Assembly: GCF_013464915.1 (NCBI RefSeq)
Contig: NZ_RAVT01000032.1
Span: 28,102 to 77,500, forward strand
Length of the DNA: 49,399 bases
Origin: Stenotrophomonas maltophilia
Lineage (GTDB): Bacteria > Pseudomonadota > Gammaproteobacteria > Xanthomonadales > Xanthomonadaceae
Direction of reading: 5' to 3'
The notes under the pieces are model-generated. The model saw only the letters and a list, made by a program, of their open reading frames with translations, ran no database searches and had not been told where the DNA came from. This document shows positions 17,081 to 24,906 of this stretch, piece after piece. Positions within the stretch are counted from its first letter, which is position 1, and every line of letters starts with the position of its first letter. The position numbers and the translations under genes were made by a program.

Positions 17081-17968
17081 ATGAGCAACGGTAATGGTGT
17101 GTCGGTCGTGACCGACGCCGTCGAGAACGTCAAAGAAACCGCCACCAACGTTGGCGAGACCATCGCCCACGCTGCCGAAGACGCGGTGAAGTCGGTCAAG
17201 AAGACCGTCAAGCGCGCCACCAAGGCTGCCGGTACCCGCGTTGCCAAGGCCAAGAAGGCCGTGGCCAAGGTCGAGAAGACCGTTGCCAAGAAGGCTGAAA
17301 AGGCTGCCAAGTCGGTCGGCAAGACCGTTGCCAAGGCCAAGAAGAAGCTGGAAGCCGCCAAGAAGAACGCCAAGGCCGAAGCCGCTGCCCTGAAGAAGGA
17401 AGTGGCCAAGAAGAAGGCCGCTGCAGGCAAGGCTGTGACCAAGAAGGCCGCCGCTGCCAAGAAGACCACCAAGGCCGCCACCAAGGCTGCCGGCAAGAAG
17501 GTCGCCACCGTGAAGAAGGCTGCCACCAAGAAGGCCGCCGTCGCCAAGAAGACTGTTGCCAAGAAGACCGCGGCCGCCAAGAAGGTTGTCGGCAAGAAGG
17601 TCGCCACCGCCAAGAAGGCTGTGGCCAAGAAGACCGTCGCCGCCAAGAAGGTCGCCGGCAAGAAGGCCGTGGCTGCGAAGAAGGTTGTCGGCAAGAAGGT
17701 TGCCGCCACCAGGAAGGTCGCCACCAAGAAGACTGCGGCCACCAAGAAGGTGGTCGGCAAGAAGGCTGCCGTCGCCAAGAAGGCCGTCGGCAAGAAGACC
17801 ACTGCTGCGAAGAAGGTTGTCGGCAAGAAGGTCGCCGCGACCAGGAAGGTCGTCGCCAAGAAGGCTGCACCGCTGAAGAAGGTCGCCGCCAAGAAGGCGC
17901 CGGCCAAGAAGGCTGTTGCCAAGAAGGCACCGGCCAAGGCCGTGCGCAAGGTCGCCAAGCGCAAGTAA
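17081..17968 (+). CDS. Histone H1-like Lys/Ala-rich repeat protein (AlgP-like)
   Basis: The 295-aa product has an N-terminal region of about 45 residues with ordinary composition, then an extremely basic, low-complexity C-terminal domain. The domain is built from degenerate KKxx[12 protein letters not shown] and KKAxATKK units, with Pro appearing only at the end ([15 protein letters not shown]). This resembles eukaryotic H1 tails and bacterial AlgP/HctB-type proteins, which bind DNA non-specifically. The DNA repeats (AAGAAGG, GCCACCAAGAAG) make the gene prone to length variation. Long antisense ORFs across it are composition artefacts. A role in nucleoid packaging or regulation is inferred. 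Confidence 0.9.
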   Translation: MSNGNGVSVVTDAVENVKETATNVGETIAHAAEDAVKSVKKTVKRATKAAGTRVAKAKKAVAKVEKTVAKKAEKAAKSVGKTVAKAKKKLEAAKKNAKAEAAALKKEVAKKKAAAGKAVTKKAAAAKKTTKAATKAAGKKVATVKKAATKKAAVAKKTVAKKTAAAKKVVGKKVATAKKAVAKKTVAAKKVAGKKAVAAKKVVGKKVAATRKVATKKTAATKKVVGKKAAVAKKAVGKKTTAAKKVVGKKVAATRKVVAKKAAPLKKVAAKKAPAKKAVAKKAPAKAVRKVAKRK

Positions 17969-17982
17969 TCGCGCCGTGACCG

Positions 17983-18015
17983 AAGGCCCTGCCACCCTCC
18001 GGGTGGTGGGGCCTT
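17983..18015 (+). terminator. Terminator-like hairpin after the histone-like gene
   Basis: AAGGCCC (17983-17989) pairs with GGGCCTT (18009-18015), and an inner GCCACCC pairs with GGGTGGT. TTTC follows the stem closely. It lies 15 bp after the stop codon. Confidence 0.65.
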
Positions 18016-18075
18016 TCGCGTTTCCGGGACACGGCCTGGGGCAAGATGCAGATTCTTTCCGCCGGAGCCCCGGGC

Positions 18076-18777
18076 ATGCGCGGTATCGACTTCAGCTCCT
18101 GGCAGGGCGTGCTGTCCACCTTGGCCGGCCTGGTCCTGATCACCCTGCTGGGCGTGGGCATCCGCCTGCTGGTGATGCAGACCCTGCAGCAGCGCCGCGA
18201 GCGCGAGAACCGTCAGATCAACGAGCGGCTGCGCACGCTGATGGCGGCCTACAAGACCCTGGGCGGTTCGTTCACCGGCGAACTGGGCGTGGATCCCAGC
18301 CATCGTCGCGACCTGCGCCAGCGCGAAGAAACCGAAGGCATCGCCGAACCGCGCTCGGATCGCACGCGCCGCATCCGCGATGCCGTTGAGGCCGCGCTGT
18401 CGGACATCCTGCTGCTGGGCACCGACGAACAGGTGCGGCTGGCCGCGCGCGCTGCCAACGAACTGGCGCAGGGGCGGCCGGTACATACCCACGAACTGGT
18501 GGTCTCGCTGCGCGACTTCGTGCGCGGGGCGCTGGATCTTGCGCCGATCCCGACGGACCTGCGGATCCCTCCCCAAGGGCCAACCCGGCCTGGTGCAAGC
18601 GGTGGTGGCGGCAAGGGCCGCACCGACGGCGATGCCAGGGGCGGTCGTGCGGGTGGAGGAGGAGGTGGTGGTGGTGGTGGCGGAATGGGGGCCGGCATGG
18701 GCGGCATGGGCCTTGGCGCCGGCGCCGCACTGGGCGCCGGCCATGCTGCTGCCAGCGATGAAACGGACGCGCGCTGA
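18076..18777 (+). CDS. Hypothetical membrane-anchored protein with Gly-rich tail
   Basis: From the ATG chosen here (MRGIDFSSWQ) the product is 233 aa. One N-terminal membrane helix (VLSTLAGLVLITLLGVGIRL) precedes a charged helical domain (about residues 38-150) containing the ETEGIAEPRSDRTRR and RTRRIRDAVEAALSDILLL segments. A tail with an uninterrupted run of about 11 Gly residues and GMGGMG motifs follows. An earlier in-frame ATG at 18046 is less likely, because it would add ten residues reaching into the spacer. I do not recognise the family. It is independent of the histone gene because a terminator separates them, and its stop lies in a hairpin shared with the convergent DUF1428 gene. 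Confidence 0.75.
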   Translation: MRGIDFSSWQGVLSTLAGLVLITLLGVGIRLLVMQTLQQRRERENRQINERLRTLMAAYKTLGGSFTGELGVDPSHRRDLRQREETEGIAEPRSDRTRRIRDAVEAALSDILLLGTDEQVRLAARAANELAQGRPVHTHELVVSLRDFVRGALDLAPIPTDLRIPPQGPTRPGASGGGGKGRTDGDARGGRAGGGGGGGGGGGMGAGMGGMGLGAGAALGAGHAAASDETDAR

Positions 18778-18786
18778 GCGCGTCCG
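18764..18786. terminator. Bidirectional hairpin between convergent genes
   Basis: A perfect 9-bp stem, CGGACGCGC / GCGCGTCCG, with a GCTGA loop overlaps the stop codon of the upstream gene and lies before the convergent DUF1428 stop at 18793. No strong T-tract is present, so termination is probable rather than certain. Confidence 0.55.
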
Positions 18787-18792
18787 CCGGGT

Positions 18793-19152
18793 TCAGCGCG
18801 TCAGTTCGTAGATCGGCACGAAGCCGCCGTAGATCATCCGCGCGCCGTCGAACGGCATCGGATTCTTTGAAGGATCCATCCGCGGGTCTTCCATCATCTT
18901 CGCCATGCCGGCGTCGCGGGTCGGTTTGTCCGGCCATTCGATCCAGGAGAACACCACTGTCTCATCCGGCGTGGCTTTCACCGCGCCGAAGAAGTCGGTG
19001 GTCTTGCCGTGCGGTACGTCATCACCCCAGCACTCGACCACGCGAAGCGCGCCGAATTCGACAAAGACGGGATTGCCCGCGCGCGCGTGGGCGAGAAACT
19101 TCTCCTTGTTGGCGGTGGGCACCGCCAGCACGAAACCATCGATGTAGCTCAT
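18793..19152 (-). CDS. DUF1428 family protein
   Basis: This 119-aa protein begins MSYIDGFVLAVPTANKEKFL. It has the family's ferredoxin-like alpha/beta barrel pattern, with VVECWGDDVPHGKTTDF, VVFSWIEWPDKPTRD and the C-terminal FDGARMIYGGF. Members such as E. coli YbaA are small cytoplasmic proteins of unknown function. The ATG at 19152 was chosen because the longer frame upstream is basic and unlike the family. It is divergent from the Ax21 gene over 283 bp that contain nothing else I recognise. Confidence 0.9.
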   Translation of the reverse strand: MSYIDGFVLAVPTANKEKFLAHARAGNPVFVEFGALRVVECWGDDVPHGKTTDFFGAVKATPDETVVFSWIEWPDKPTRDAGMAKMMEDPRMDPSKNPMPFDGARMIYGGFVPIYELTR

Positions 19153-19435
19153 TGCCTGCCTCCGGTTGGACCGCGCCACATGCACGGCCTTCAAGTACCC
19201 GACGAACCAGGGCGCCGTGGATCGACAACGGTGGAAAGGTGGGAGAAAGCTGGAAGAAGAATGCACGCGCGCCGCGCGCGTATGCCAGACGAAGCCTGAA
19301 TCAAGCCCAAAAATTCAGCAATGCGAAGACGGCTGTTTTCAGGGAGCGTTGTGGCGGATAACGGAGAATTTACATTTCCGATGCGATGGCGCCCTGGCGC
19401 TGCTGCAGACCATAAGAAAGTAAAGGTGTACCCCC

Positions 19436-20008
19436 ATGAAGAATTCGCTGATTGCTCTGGCTCTGGCCGCTGCCCTGCCGTTCACCGCTTCGGCTGCTGA
19501 GAACCTGTCGTACAACTACGCTGAAGCCGATTACGCCAAGACCGACGTCGATGGCATCAAGGCTGACGGCTGGGGCGTGAAGGGTTCCTACGGCTTCCTG
19601 CCGAACTTCCACGCGTTCGGTGAATACAGCCGTCAGGAAGTCGACCACACCAACATCAAGGTTGACCAGTGGAAGGTCGGTGCCGGCTACAACGTCGAAA
19701 TCGCTCCGTCGACCGACTTCGTTGCCCGCGTTGCCTACCAGAAGTTCGATCGCAAGCACGGCCTGGACTTCAACGGCTACAGCGCTGAAGCCGGTATCCG
19801 CACCGCCTTCGGTGCCCACGCCGAGGTCTACGGCATGGTCGGCTACGAAGACTACGCCAAGAAGCACGGCGTCGACATCGACGGCCAGTGGTACGGCCGC
19901 CTGGGTGGTCAGGTCAAGCTGAACCAGAACTGGGGCCTGAACGGCGAGCTGAAGATGAACCGCCACGGCGACAAGGAATACACCGTCGGCCCGCGCTTCA
20001 GCTGGTAA
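19436..20008 (+). CDS. ax21: Ax21 family outer-membrane beta-barrel protein
   Basis: The 190-aa exported protein has a typical signal peptide (MKNSLIALALAAALPFTASA) with predicted cleavage before AENLSYNY. That mature N-terminus matches the Ax21 family of Xanthomonas and Stenotrophomonas. The mature part alternates charged and aromatic strands and ends in Trp (VGPRFSW), as outer-membrane barrels do. Codon use is strongly biased, suggesting high expression. Published claims that Ax21 acts as a quorum-sensing or immune signal were disputed and partly retracted, so I call it a barrel protein only. A terminator follows. Confidence 0.9.
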   Translation: MKNSLIALALAAALPFTASAAENLSYNYAEADYAKTDVDGIKADGWGVKGSYGFLPNFHAFGEYSRQEVDHTNIKVDQWKVGAGYNVEIAPSTDFVARVAYQKFDRKHGLDFNGYSAEAGIRTAFGAHAEVYGMVGYEDYAKKHGVDIDGQWYGRLGGQVKLNQNWGLNGELKMNRHGDKEYTVGPRFSW

Positions 20009-20046
20009 TTGCTTCCTCGGCGCGCCTGCGCGCTGAAGATGCCTCG

Positions 20047-20072
20047 ACAGGCCCGGCCCACGCCGGGCCTGT
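20047..20072 (+). terminator. Hairpin terminator after ax21
   Basis: A perfect 11-bp stem, ACAGGCCCGGC / GCCGGGCCTGT, with a four-base loop lies 38 bp after the stop. The following T-run is weak (TGCGTTGT), but the position and stem stability fit a terminator for an abundant mRNA. Confidence 0.65.
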
Positions 20073-20198
20073 TGCGTTGTCGCGACCCGGAACCGCAGCT
20101 GAGCGCGTTCGGACCATGCTGCTGCGTTGCAATAAATTGGATTCCGCTGCTCCCTGCGCCGGCCTACGGTGGGTACTTCGTACCGCCGGATCCGCACG

Positions 20199-20876
20199 AT
20201 GCCGCCTGCCGTTCCCGCTCTGCCCCCCGATCAGCCCCGCCGCCTGGCCATGCTGGCGCCGCATCCCGTGCTGCGTCTGGGGGTGGAGGTGGTGCTGCGC
20301 CAGCATGGCGGCGTGCAGGTGTGCGGAAGCTTCGCCGACGAAGCCGAGCTGCTTGCCTTGCTGGATCGTCAGCCGGGCTGCATCGACCTGTTGCTGATCG
20401 ATGTGCTGGCGCCCTGGGGCCCCGGGCAAGGCCTGGCCCTGCTGCGGCGGTTGTCACAGCGCTGGCCGCTGTTGCCGGTGTTGGTGTTGTCTGCCCACTG
20501 CAACGCCAGCACGGTGACCATGGCCATGCAGGCCGGCGCGCGCGGATACCTGTCCAAGGGCACCACGCCGGAAATGCTGCGGCGTGCGGTTGATGTGCTG
20601 GCGCGTGGTGGCCGCTTCGTCCCCCCGGAACTGCGCACACAGTTGAATCGATCGCGCATGCGGCGCACACCGGCGCCGGTGCTCACGCCCTTGAGCCGAC
20701 GCGAGCGCGAGGTACTGCGGCTGGTGCTGCAGGGCTGCACCACCGGCGAGGTCGCGCGGCGCTTCGGACGTACGGCCAGTACGGTCAGCACGCAGAAGCG
20801 CACGGCCTACGAAAAACTGGGCATCCAGAGTGATGGTGAGCTGTTCCGCATCCGGCACCTGCTCGAATGCGGATGA
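20199..20876 (+). CDS. Orphan LuxR/NarL-type regulator with degenerate receiver
   Basis: From the ATG chosen here the product is 225 aa; a GTG at 20169 is possible. The N-terminal receiver keeps a candidate phospho-acceptor (D68 in LLLIDVLAPWG) and the conserved Lys (K120 in YLSKGT). The Asp pair that normally binds Mg2+ is replaced by Ala-Pro (LAPHPVLRLG). The C-terminal HTH is intact, with LSRREREVLRLVLQGCTTGE and TASTVSTQKRTAYEKLG. No kinase is adjacent. It may work without phosphorylation or with altered control. It is convergent with the DUF6165 gene, with only 6 bp between the stops. Confidence 0.85.
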   Translation: MPPAVPALPPDQPRRLAMLAPHPVLRLGVEVVLRQHGGVQVCGSFADEAELLALLDRQPGCIDLLLIDVLAPWGPGQGLALLRRLSQRWPLLPVLVLSAHCNASTVTMAMQAGARGYLSKGTTPEMLRRAVDVLARGGRFVPPELRTQLNRSRMRRTPAPVLTPLSRREREVLRLVLQGCTTGEVARRFGRTASTVSTQKRTAYEKLGIQSDGELFRIRHLLECG

Positions 20877-20882
20877 GCGGGC

Positions 20883-21272
20883 TTATTCGCCCTGGTACTG
20901 CTTCTCTTCCACCAGTGCCGAACCGGCCACGCGGTTGATCTCGTTCTTCACCTGCACGCGCTCGCCGTTGGTGCCGTACACGCCGCGCGCCAGCTGGATG
21001 AACGCATCGTCGAACACCTGGGCCGCTTCCTTGTCGCGCAGCTGGTCCTGGATGTCCCACATGCGCTCGTTGATCGCCTTCAGCTGCTGCTTCAGCGCGG
21101 CCAGTGCCGGTTGTCCCTGCAGCTGCTGCTGCAGCAACGGCAGCAGGCCGTCCAGCTCGGTGCGTACGTTGGCCAGCTTGGCGGCATCGTCGATGCGCTC
21201 GGCCTTGATCTCGAGAATGGTGATCTTGTCGATCAGCTCGCCGATCGATACCGGCGTCAGGATGGCGTCCAC
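20883..21272 (-). CDS. DUF6165 family protein
   Basis: The 129-aa cytoplasmic protein starts at a GTG (MDAILTPVSIGELIDKITIL) preceded by an AAAGGGA ribosome site at suitable distance. The upstream extension to 21548 crosses the neighbouring promoter and is rejected. The product is almost wholly helical and charged, with ITILEIKAERIDD and RMWDIQDQLRDKE segments suggesting coiled coils. This matches the small DUF6165 family, often found near polysaccharide or nucleotide-sugar genes. No function is known. It is divergent from the TorF gene. Confidence 0.8.
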   Translation of the reverse strand: MDAILTPVSIGELIDKITILEIKAERIDDAAKLANVRTELDGLLPLLQQQLQGQPALAALKQQLKAINERMWDIQDQLRDKEAAQVFDDAFIQLARGVYGTNGERVQVKNEINRVAGSALVEEKQYQGE

Positions 21273-21450
21273 GCTGTTGGTCCCTTTGAACAAGGCGCCA
21301 TGATACCGCGCCGGTGGTACCCGGCCCCGGCCTGCTGGATTTACGCCGAATTTGCGCTGCGGGCCCGGCAGCACCCTCGATCCGTTACGGCCACGCCCCC
21401 GACACTGCCGTCCCGGCGGCCAGACCGTCTTCGACGAGGAATACAGTGCA

Positions 21451-22149
21451 GTGAACAGCAAGGGGACAATGGCGGCGGCGGTGGCCGCGCTGGCAGGGCT
21501 GCTCGGCATCGGCAGTGCGCAGGCACAGGCGCAGGTGAGCGGCAGCATGGCGTTGACCAGCGATTACGTGTGGCGTGGCAGCTCGCAGAGCGATGGCGAC
21601 CCGGCCGTACAGGCGGGCGCGAAGGTCTCGATCCCATCGGGCTGGTACGCCAGCGTGTGGGGATCCAATGTTTCGTTCAAACCAGACAACGGCGCGCGCA
21701 GCGAATTCGATCTGGTCGCTGGCTGGTCGGGCGCACTGGCCACGGACTGGACGCTGGACGCCAACCTGACGCGCTACCTGTATCCGGGCACCGGCCGCGC
21801 GCTGGACTGGACCGAACTCAACACCACGTTGACCTGGAAGCAGCGCGCCTGGCTGCAGGTCGCTCATTCCAACGATGCACTGGCCGGTGGCCATCGTGGT
21901 ACCTATGCCCAGTTCGGTATGCGCGTGCCGCTGCACGAGCGCTTCCGTCTGGAAGCGGCGGTGGGCCAGTACTGGTTGGCCAGCGCACAGGGACCGGATT
22001 ACCTGCATGGCCAGCTCAGTGCCATTGCCACGCTCACGCCGGCGTGGGAGCTGCGTGCCACCGTGCATGACACGGACAATGCAGCCAAGCGCCTGTTCCC
22101 CGGCAACGCCGGTGGGCGATGGGAGCTGGCGCTGCAGGGCAGCTTCTAA
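21451..22149 (+). CDS. TorF family outer-membrane protein (TIGR02001-like)
   Basis: The 232-aa exported protein starts at a GTG (MNSKGTMAAAVAALAGLLG), with an alternative ATG six codons later. A signal peptide ends after SAQAQA. The mature sequence begins VSGSMALTSDYVWRGSSQSD, the hallmark of the TIGR02001 family of predicted 12-14-strand barrels. It ends in Phe (ALQGSF), as outer-membrane proteins do. Substrate and function are unknown. It is convergent with the MFS gene; their stops overlap by 4 bp (22146-22149). Confidence 0.82.
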   Translation: MNSKGTMAAAVAALAGLLGIGSAQAQAQVSGSMALTSDYVWRGSSQSDGDPAVQAGAKVSIPSGWYASVWGSNVSFKPDNGARSEFDLVAGWSGALATDWTLDANLTRYLYPGTGRALDWTELNTTLTWKQRAWLQVAHSNDALAGGHRGTYAQFGMRVPLHERFRLEAAVGQYWLASAQGPDYLHGQLSAIATLTPAWELRATVHDTDNAAKRLFPGNAGGRWELALQGSF

Positions 22150-23339
22150 CCGGCCATCGAAGCCTGGCGTGCACGCAGCGCGCCGGGCAGCCACAGCAGC
22201 AGCGCCAGCACGGCCACGGCAGCACCGGCCACGCAGACGCCGGTCCAGCCGAAGCGCTGGTAGACCTGTGCCGACAGCAGCGAACCCAGCGAACCGCCGA
22301 TGAAGTAGCCGGTCATGTAGCCGGCATTGAGGCGATTGCGTGCCGCCGGTTGCAGCGCATAGATCAGGTTCTGGTTGCTGACGTGCAGCAGCTGCGCGGC
22401 CAGGTCGAGCACCACCACGCCCACCAGCAGTGCCAGCAGCGAGTGTGCGGACAGCCCCAGCGGCAGCCACGACAGCAGCAACAGCAGCAGTGCGATGGCG
22501 GTGGCGCGACCGGTCTGGCCACGGTCTGACATGCGCCCGGCCAGGCCGGCGGCCAGCGTGCCGGCCGCACCCACCAGGCCGAACAGGCCGATGGTGGCGT
22601 CGCTGTAGGCGTAGGGCGGCTGCGCCAGCAGGAAGGCGAGCGGTGTCCAGAAGATCGCGAACATGGCGAAACTGCAGGCGCCCAGCAGGGTACGCTGGCG
22701 CAGCACCGGTTCCTCCACGAACAGCACGCCGATCGAGCGCAGCAGTGCGAAGTAGCCGAGGCCGGCGCTGTGGTGGAAACGCGGCAGGCCGCGCTGCAGC
22801 GCCAGTGCGGTCACCACCAGGATGCCGGCCGCGATCGCGTACACCAGGCGCCAGTCGCCCAGGCTGGACAGCAGGCCAGCGACGGTGCGCGCCAGCAGGA
22901 TGCCCAGCAGCAGGCCGCTCATCAGCGTGCCGACCACGCGGCCGCGATGCTCGGGGGCAGCCAGGGTGGCCGCGAACGGCACCAGCACCTGCGCCACCAC
23001 CGAGAACAGGCCGGTGATCGCGGTGCCCACCAGCAGCCAGGTGAGCGATGGAGCGCAGGCGCTGATCACCAGGCCGCCGGCCGACAGCAGGCTCATCACC
23101 ACGATCAGGCGGCGGCGCTCGAACAGGTCACCCAGTGGCACCAGCAGGATCAGCCCGGCGGCGTAGCTCAGCTGCGCGGCGGTGACCACCATGCCGACCT
23201 GGCCGAACGGCACGCCGAAGGCATCGGCGATGGTGTGAAGCAGTGGCTGCGCATAGTAGTTGCTGGCCACCGCCACGCCGGTAGCGATCGACATCAACAG
23301 CACCTGCCAGCGGTGCAGAGGGGGAAGGGTGGGGCTCAC
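22146..23339 (-). CDS. MFS transporter, DHA1-like
   Basis: This 397-aa permease has 12 predicted membrane segments and the MFS loop 2-3 motif in GDLFERRRLIVVMS. The N-terminal SIATGVAVASNYYAQPLLHTIA and the C-terminal SVSNQ-like ALQPAARNRLNAGYMTGYFIGG resemble the YgaY/YdeG-type drug-efflux branch. It is divergent from a LysR regulator with a 98-bp shared intergenic region containing a 7-bp inverted repeat. The natural inference is that the LysR protein controls it. Substrate unknown. Confidence 0.92.
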   Translation of the reverse strand: MSPTLPPLHRWQVLLMSIATGVAVASNYYAQPLLHTIADAFGVPFGQVGMVVTAAQLSYAAGLILLVPLGDLFERRRLIVVMSLLSAGGLVISACAPSLTWLLVGTAITGLFSVVAQVLVPFAATLAAPEHRGRVVGTLMSGLLLGILLARTVAGLLSSLGDWRLVYAIAAGILVVTALALQRGLPRFHHSAGLGYFALLRSIGVLFVEEPVLRQRTLLGACSFAMFAIFWTPLAFLLAQPPYAYSDATIGLFGLVGAAGTLAAGLAGRMSDRGQTGRATAIALLLLLLSWLPLGLSAHSLLALLVGVVVLDLAAQLLHVSNQNLIYALQPAARNRLNAGYMTGYFIGGSLGSLLSAQVYQRFGWTGVCVAGAAVAVLALLLWLPGALRARQASMAG

Positions 23340-23383
23340 GTGGCATTCCAGGATGCGGGTTGCACAGTGTCCGCCTGCTGCAG

Positions 23384-23405
23384 TGATGATGGAAATGAAT
23401 CATCA
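23384..23405. promoter_or_regulatory. Candidate LysR operator palindrome
   Basis: TGATGAT (23384-23390) and ATCATCA (23399-23405) form a perfect 7-bp inverted repeat with an 8-bp spacer in the 98-bp divergent MFS/LysR promoter region. LysR regulators typically bind interrupted dyads of this kind. The assignment rests on position and symmetry. Confidence 0.55.
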
Positions 23406-23437
23406 TCATCCCTACCATCTGAAAACGAGATAGTTGG

Positions 23438-24325
23438 GTGAACCTCAAGCAGCTCGAGTTTGCCGTTGCCCTTGCCGAGGAAGGTAATTTCACCCGTGCC
23501 GCAGAACGTTGCCACGTGGTGCAGTCCGCACTCAGCCACCAGATCGCCGGACTGGAGCAGGAACTGGGCACGCCGCTGTTTGAACGCCTGCCGCGCCAGG
23601 TGCGGGCGACCGCCGCTGGCGAGGCCATGCTGGTGCATGCGCGGCAGGTTCTGGCCAGCCTGCGCCACCTCCGCGCCGACGTGGCGGCGGTGAGTGGCGA
23701 GGTGCGCGGGCTGCTGGCGATCGGGCAGATTTCCTCGCTGACCGGCATTGACGTGGTGGCGATGCTGGCCGCCTTCCAGCAGGTGCACCCGCAGGTGGAG
23801 TTCCAGTTGCGGGTGGACAAGAGCGAGGACCTGATCGCACAGGTGCAGTCGCGCGAACTGGACGTGGCACTGGTGGGGTTGGCGCCCTCTGCGGCGCTGG
23901 ACGGGGTCTGCCACAGGATGCTGCAGGAAGAAGACCTGGTGGCGGTGCTGGCCCCCTCGCATCGGTTGGCCCGGCGCAAACGGTTGCCTTTGACCGCGCT
24001 GCAGGATGAAGCGCTGGTCGACTTCCCGCGCGGTACCGGTGCACGCCGGCAGACCGACGATGCGTTCGCTGCCGTCGGACTGCCGCACACGGTGCGCTTC
24101 GAGGTCAATCTGATGGAACTGGTCGAGCGCTTCGTCCGCCATGGGCTGGCGGTCGGCATCGTGCCGGCGTTGATCGCCGAAGGCTTTGAAGGCGTGGTGC
24201 GGATTCCGCTGCAGCCGACCCCGACCCGTCGTGTGCATCTGGCCTGGCAACGGCTGCCGACGCCCGCGGCACGGGCATTCGTGGACGCCGTGCTCAGCCG
24301 CGCAGGCGCAGGCTCAGACCCTTGA
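23438..24325 (+). CDS. LysR family transcriptional regulator
   Basis: The 295-aa regulator starts at a GTG (MNLKQLEFAVALAEEGNFTRAA). The N-terminal winged HTH is complete through QSALSHQIAGLEQELGTPLFERLPR. The effector domain (about residues 90-290) has the usual periplasmic-binding fold pattern, with GLLAIGQISSLTGIDVVAML. It resembles regulators of divergent MFS exporters. It shares its promoter region with the MFS gene and probably regulates that gene and itself. Its 3' end overlaps the convergent DUF1456 gene by 32 bp. Confidence 0.93.
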   Translation: MNLKQLEFAVALAEEGNFTRAAERCHVVQSALSHQIAGLEQELGTPLFERLPRQVRATAAGEAMLVHARQVLASLRHLRADVAAVSGEVRGLLAIGQISSLTGIDVVAMLAAFQQVHPQVEFQLRVDKSEDLIAQVQSRELDVALVGLAPSAALDGVCHRMLQEEDLVAVLAPSHRLARRKRLPLTALQDEALVDFPRGTGARRQTDDAFAAVGLPHTVRFEVNLMELVERFVRHGLAVGIVPALIAEGFEGVVRIPLQPTPTRRVHLAWQRLPTPAARAFVDAVLSRAGAGSDP

Positions 24326-24761
24326 GGAAGTTGCGCAGCATCTGGTCCAGGCAGCGCCGGTAGTTGGCATGGCCAGGCTGGCGGAACAGCGCGCCGACTT
24401 CCGACCTGGAGACGTTGAAGCCAGCGCTGGCGAAGATCTCCATCAGGTCCACGTCGCGCAACTGGAATGCCACGCGCAGCTTCTTCAGCACCAGGTTGTT
24501 GTCGATGCGGGTTTCCACCGCGCGCTGGGGCTGGCTCTCGTCACGGCCACGCAGGTGCACGATCAGGCCATCCAGGAAGTGCGCCAATGCACTGTCGCTC
24601 ATCGCCTCGAAGCCGGCTTCATCTTCGCGGCGCAGCCAGGCCTTCACCTGTTCGGCATCCACGGCGAAGGCCGGATCGGCCATCTGGCACAGGGTCACCA
24701 CGTGGTGGTCGCCCAGGTCCAGGGAGTAGCGCACGCTGCGCAGGACATCGTTGTTGATCAT
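24294..24761 (-). CDS. DUF1456 family protein (YehS-like)
   Basis: This 155-aa cytoplasmic protein starts MINNDVLRSVRYSLDLGDHHVV. It carries two copies of the family's helical repeat: about residues 3-60 and 85-145, the second starting RIDNNLVLKKLRVAFQLRDVD. Each repeat ends in an FLxGL-type segment. YehS-type proteins are widespread but uncharacterised. The longer frame upstream (to 25001) lies over the promoter of the SDR gene and is not used. The 32-bp tail overlap with the LysR gene is unusual but both frames look intact. Confidence 0.9.
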   Translation of the reverse strand: MINNDVLRSVRYSLDLGDHHVVTLCQMADPAFAVDAEQVKAWLRREDEAGFEAMSDSALAHFLDGLIVHLRGRDESQPQRAVETRIDNNLVLKKLRVAFQLRDVDLMEIFASAGFNVSRSEVGALFRQPGHANYRRCLDQMLRNFLKGLSLRLRG

Positions 24762-24814
24762 GGCCCATTGTACCGGCCACCCTGCAGCTGGGTTCGGATC
24801 CCTGTGCCGAGCAG

Positions 24815-24829
24815 AGGGATCTGACCCCG
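24815..24829. repeat. Short dispersed motif, copy 2
   Basis: This is identical to 12-26. Here it also takes part in a larger dyad: GATCCCT at 24797-24803 pairs with AGGGATC at 24815-24821. It lies between the DUF1456 start and the SDR start, upstream of both. Confidence 0.5.
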
Positions 24830-24906
24830 GATCTGGCTGATCCGGCAACACAGCGGCCAACCGACGATGCCAGAATGGGGGTCTGGTTTCCCCCTGGAGT
24901 TGCCTG

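Noticed and set aside
17059..18744. Minus-strand frame rich in Ala, Thr, Phe and Leu opposite the histone-like gene
   Set aside because: It mirrors the AAG/GCC repeats of the Lys/Ala tail, so the regular pattern is an artefact. Another minus frame here is Leu/Gly-rich for the same reason.
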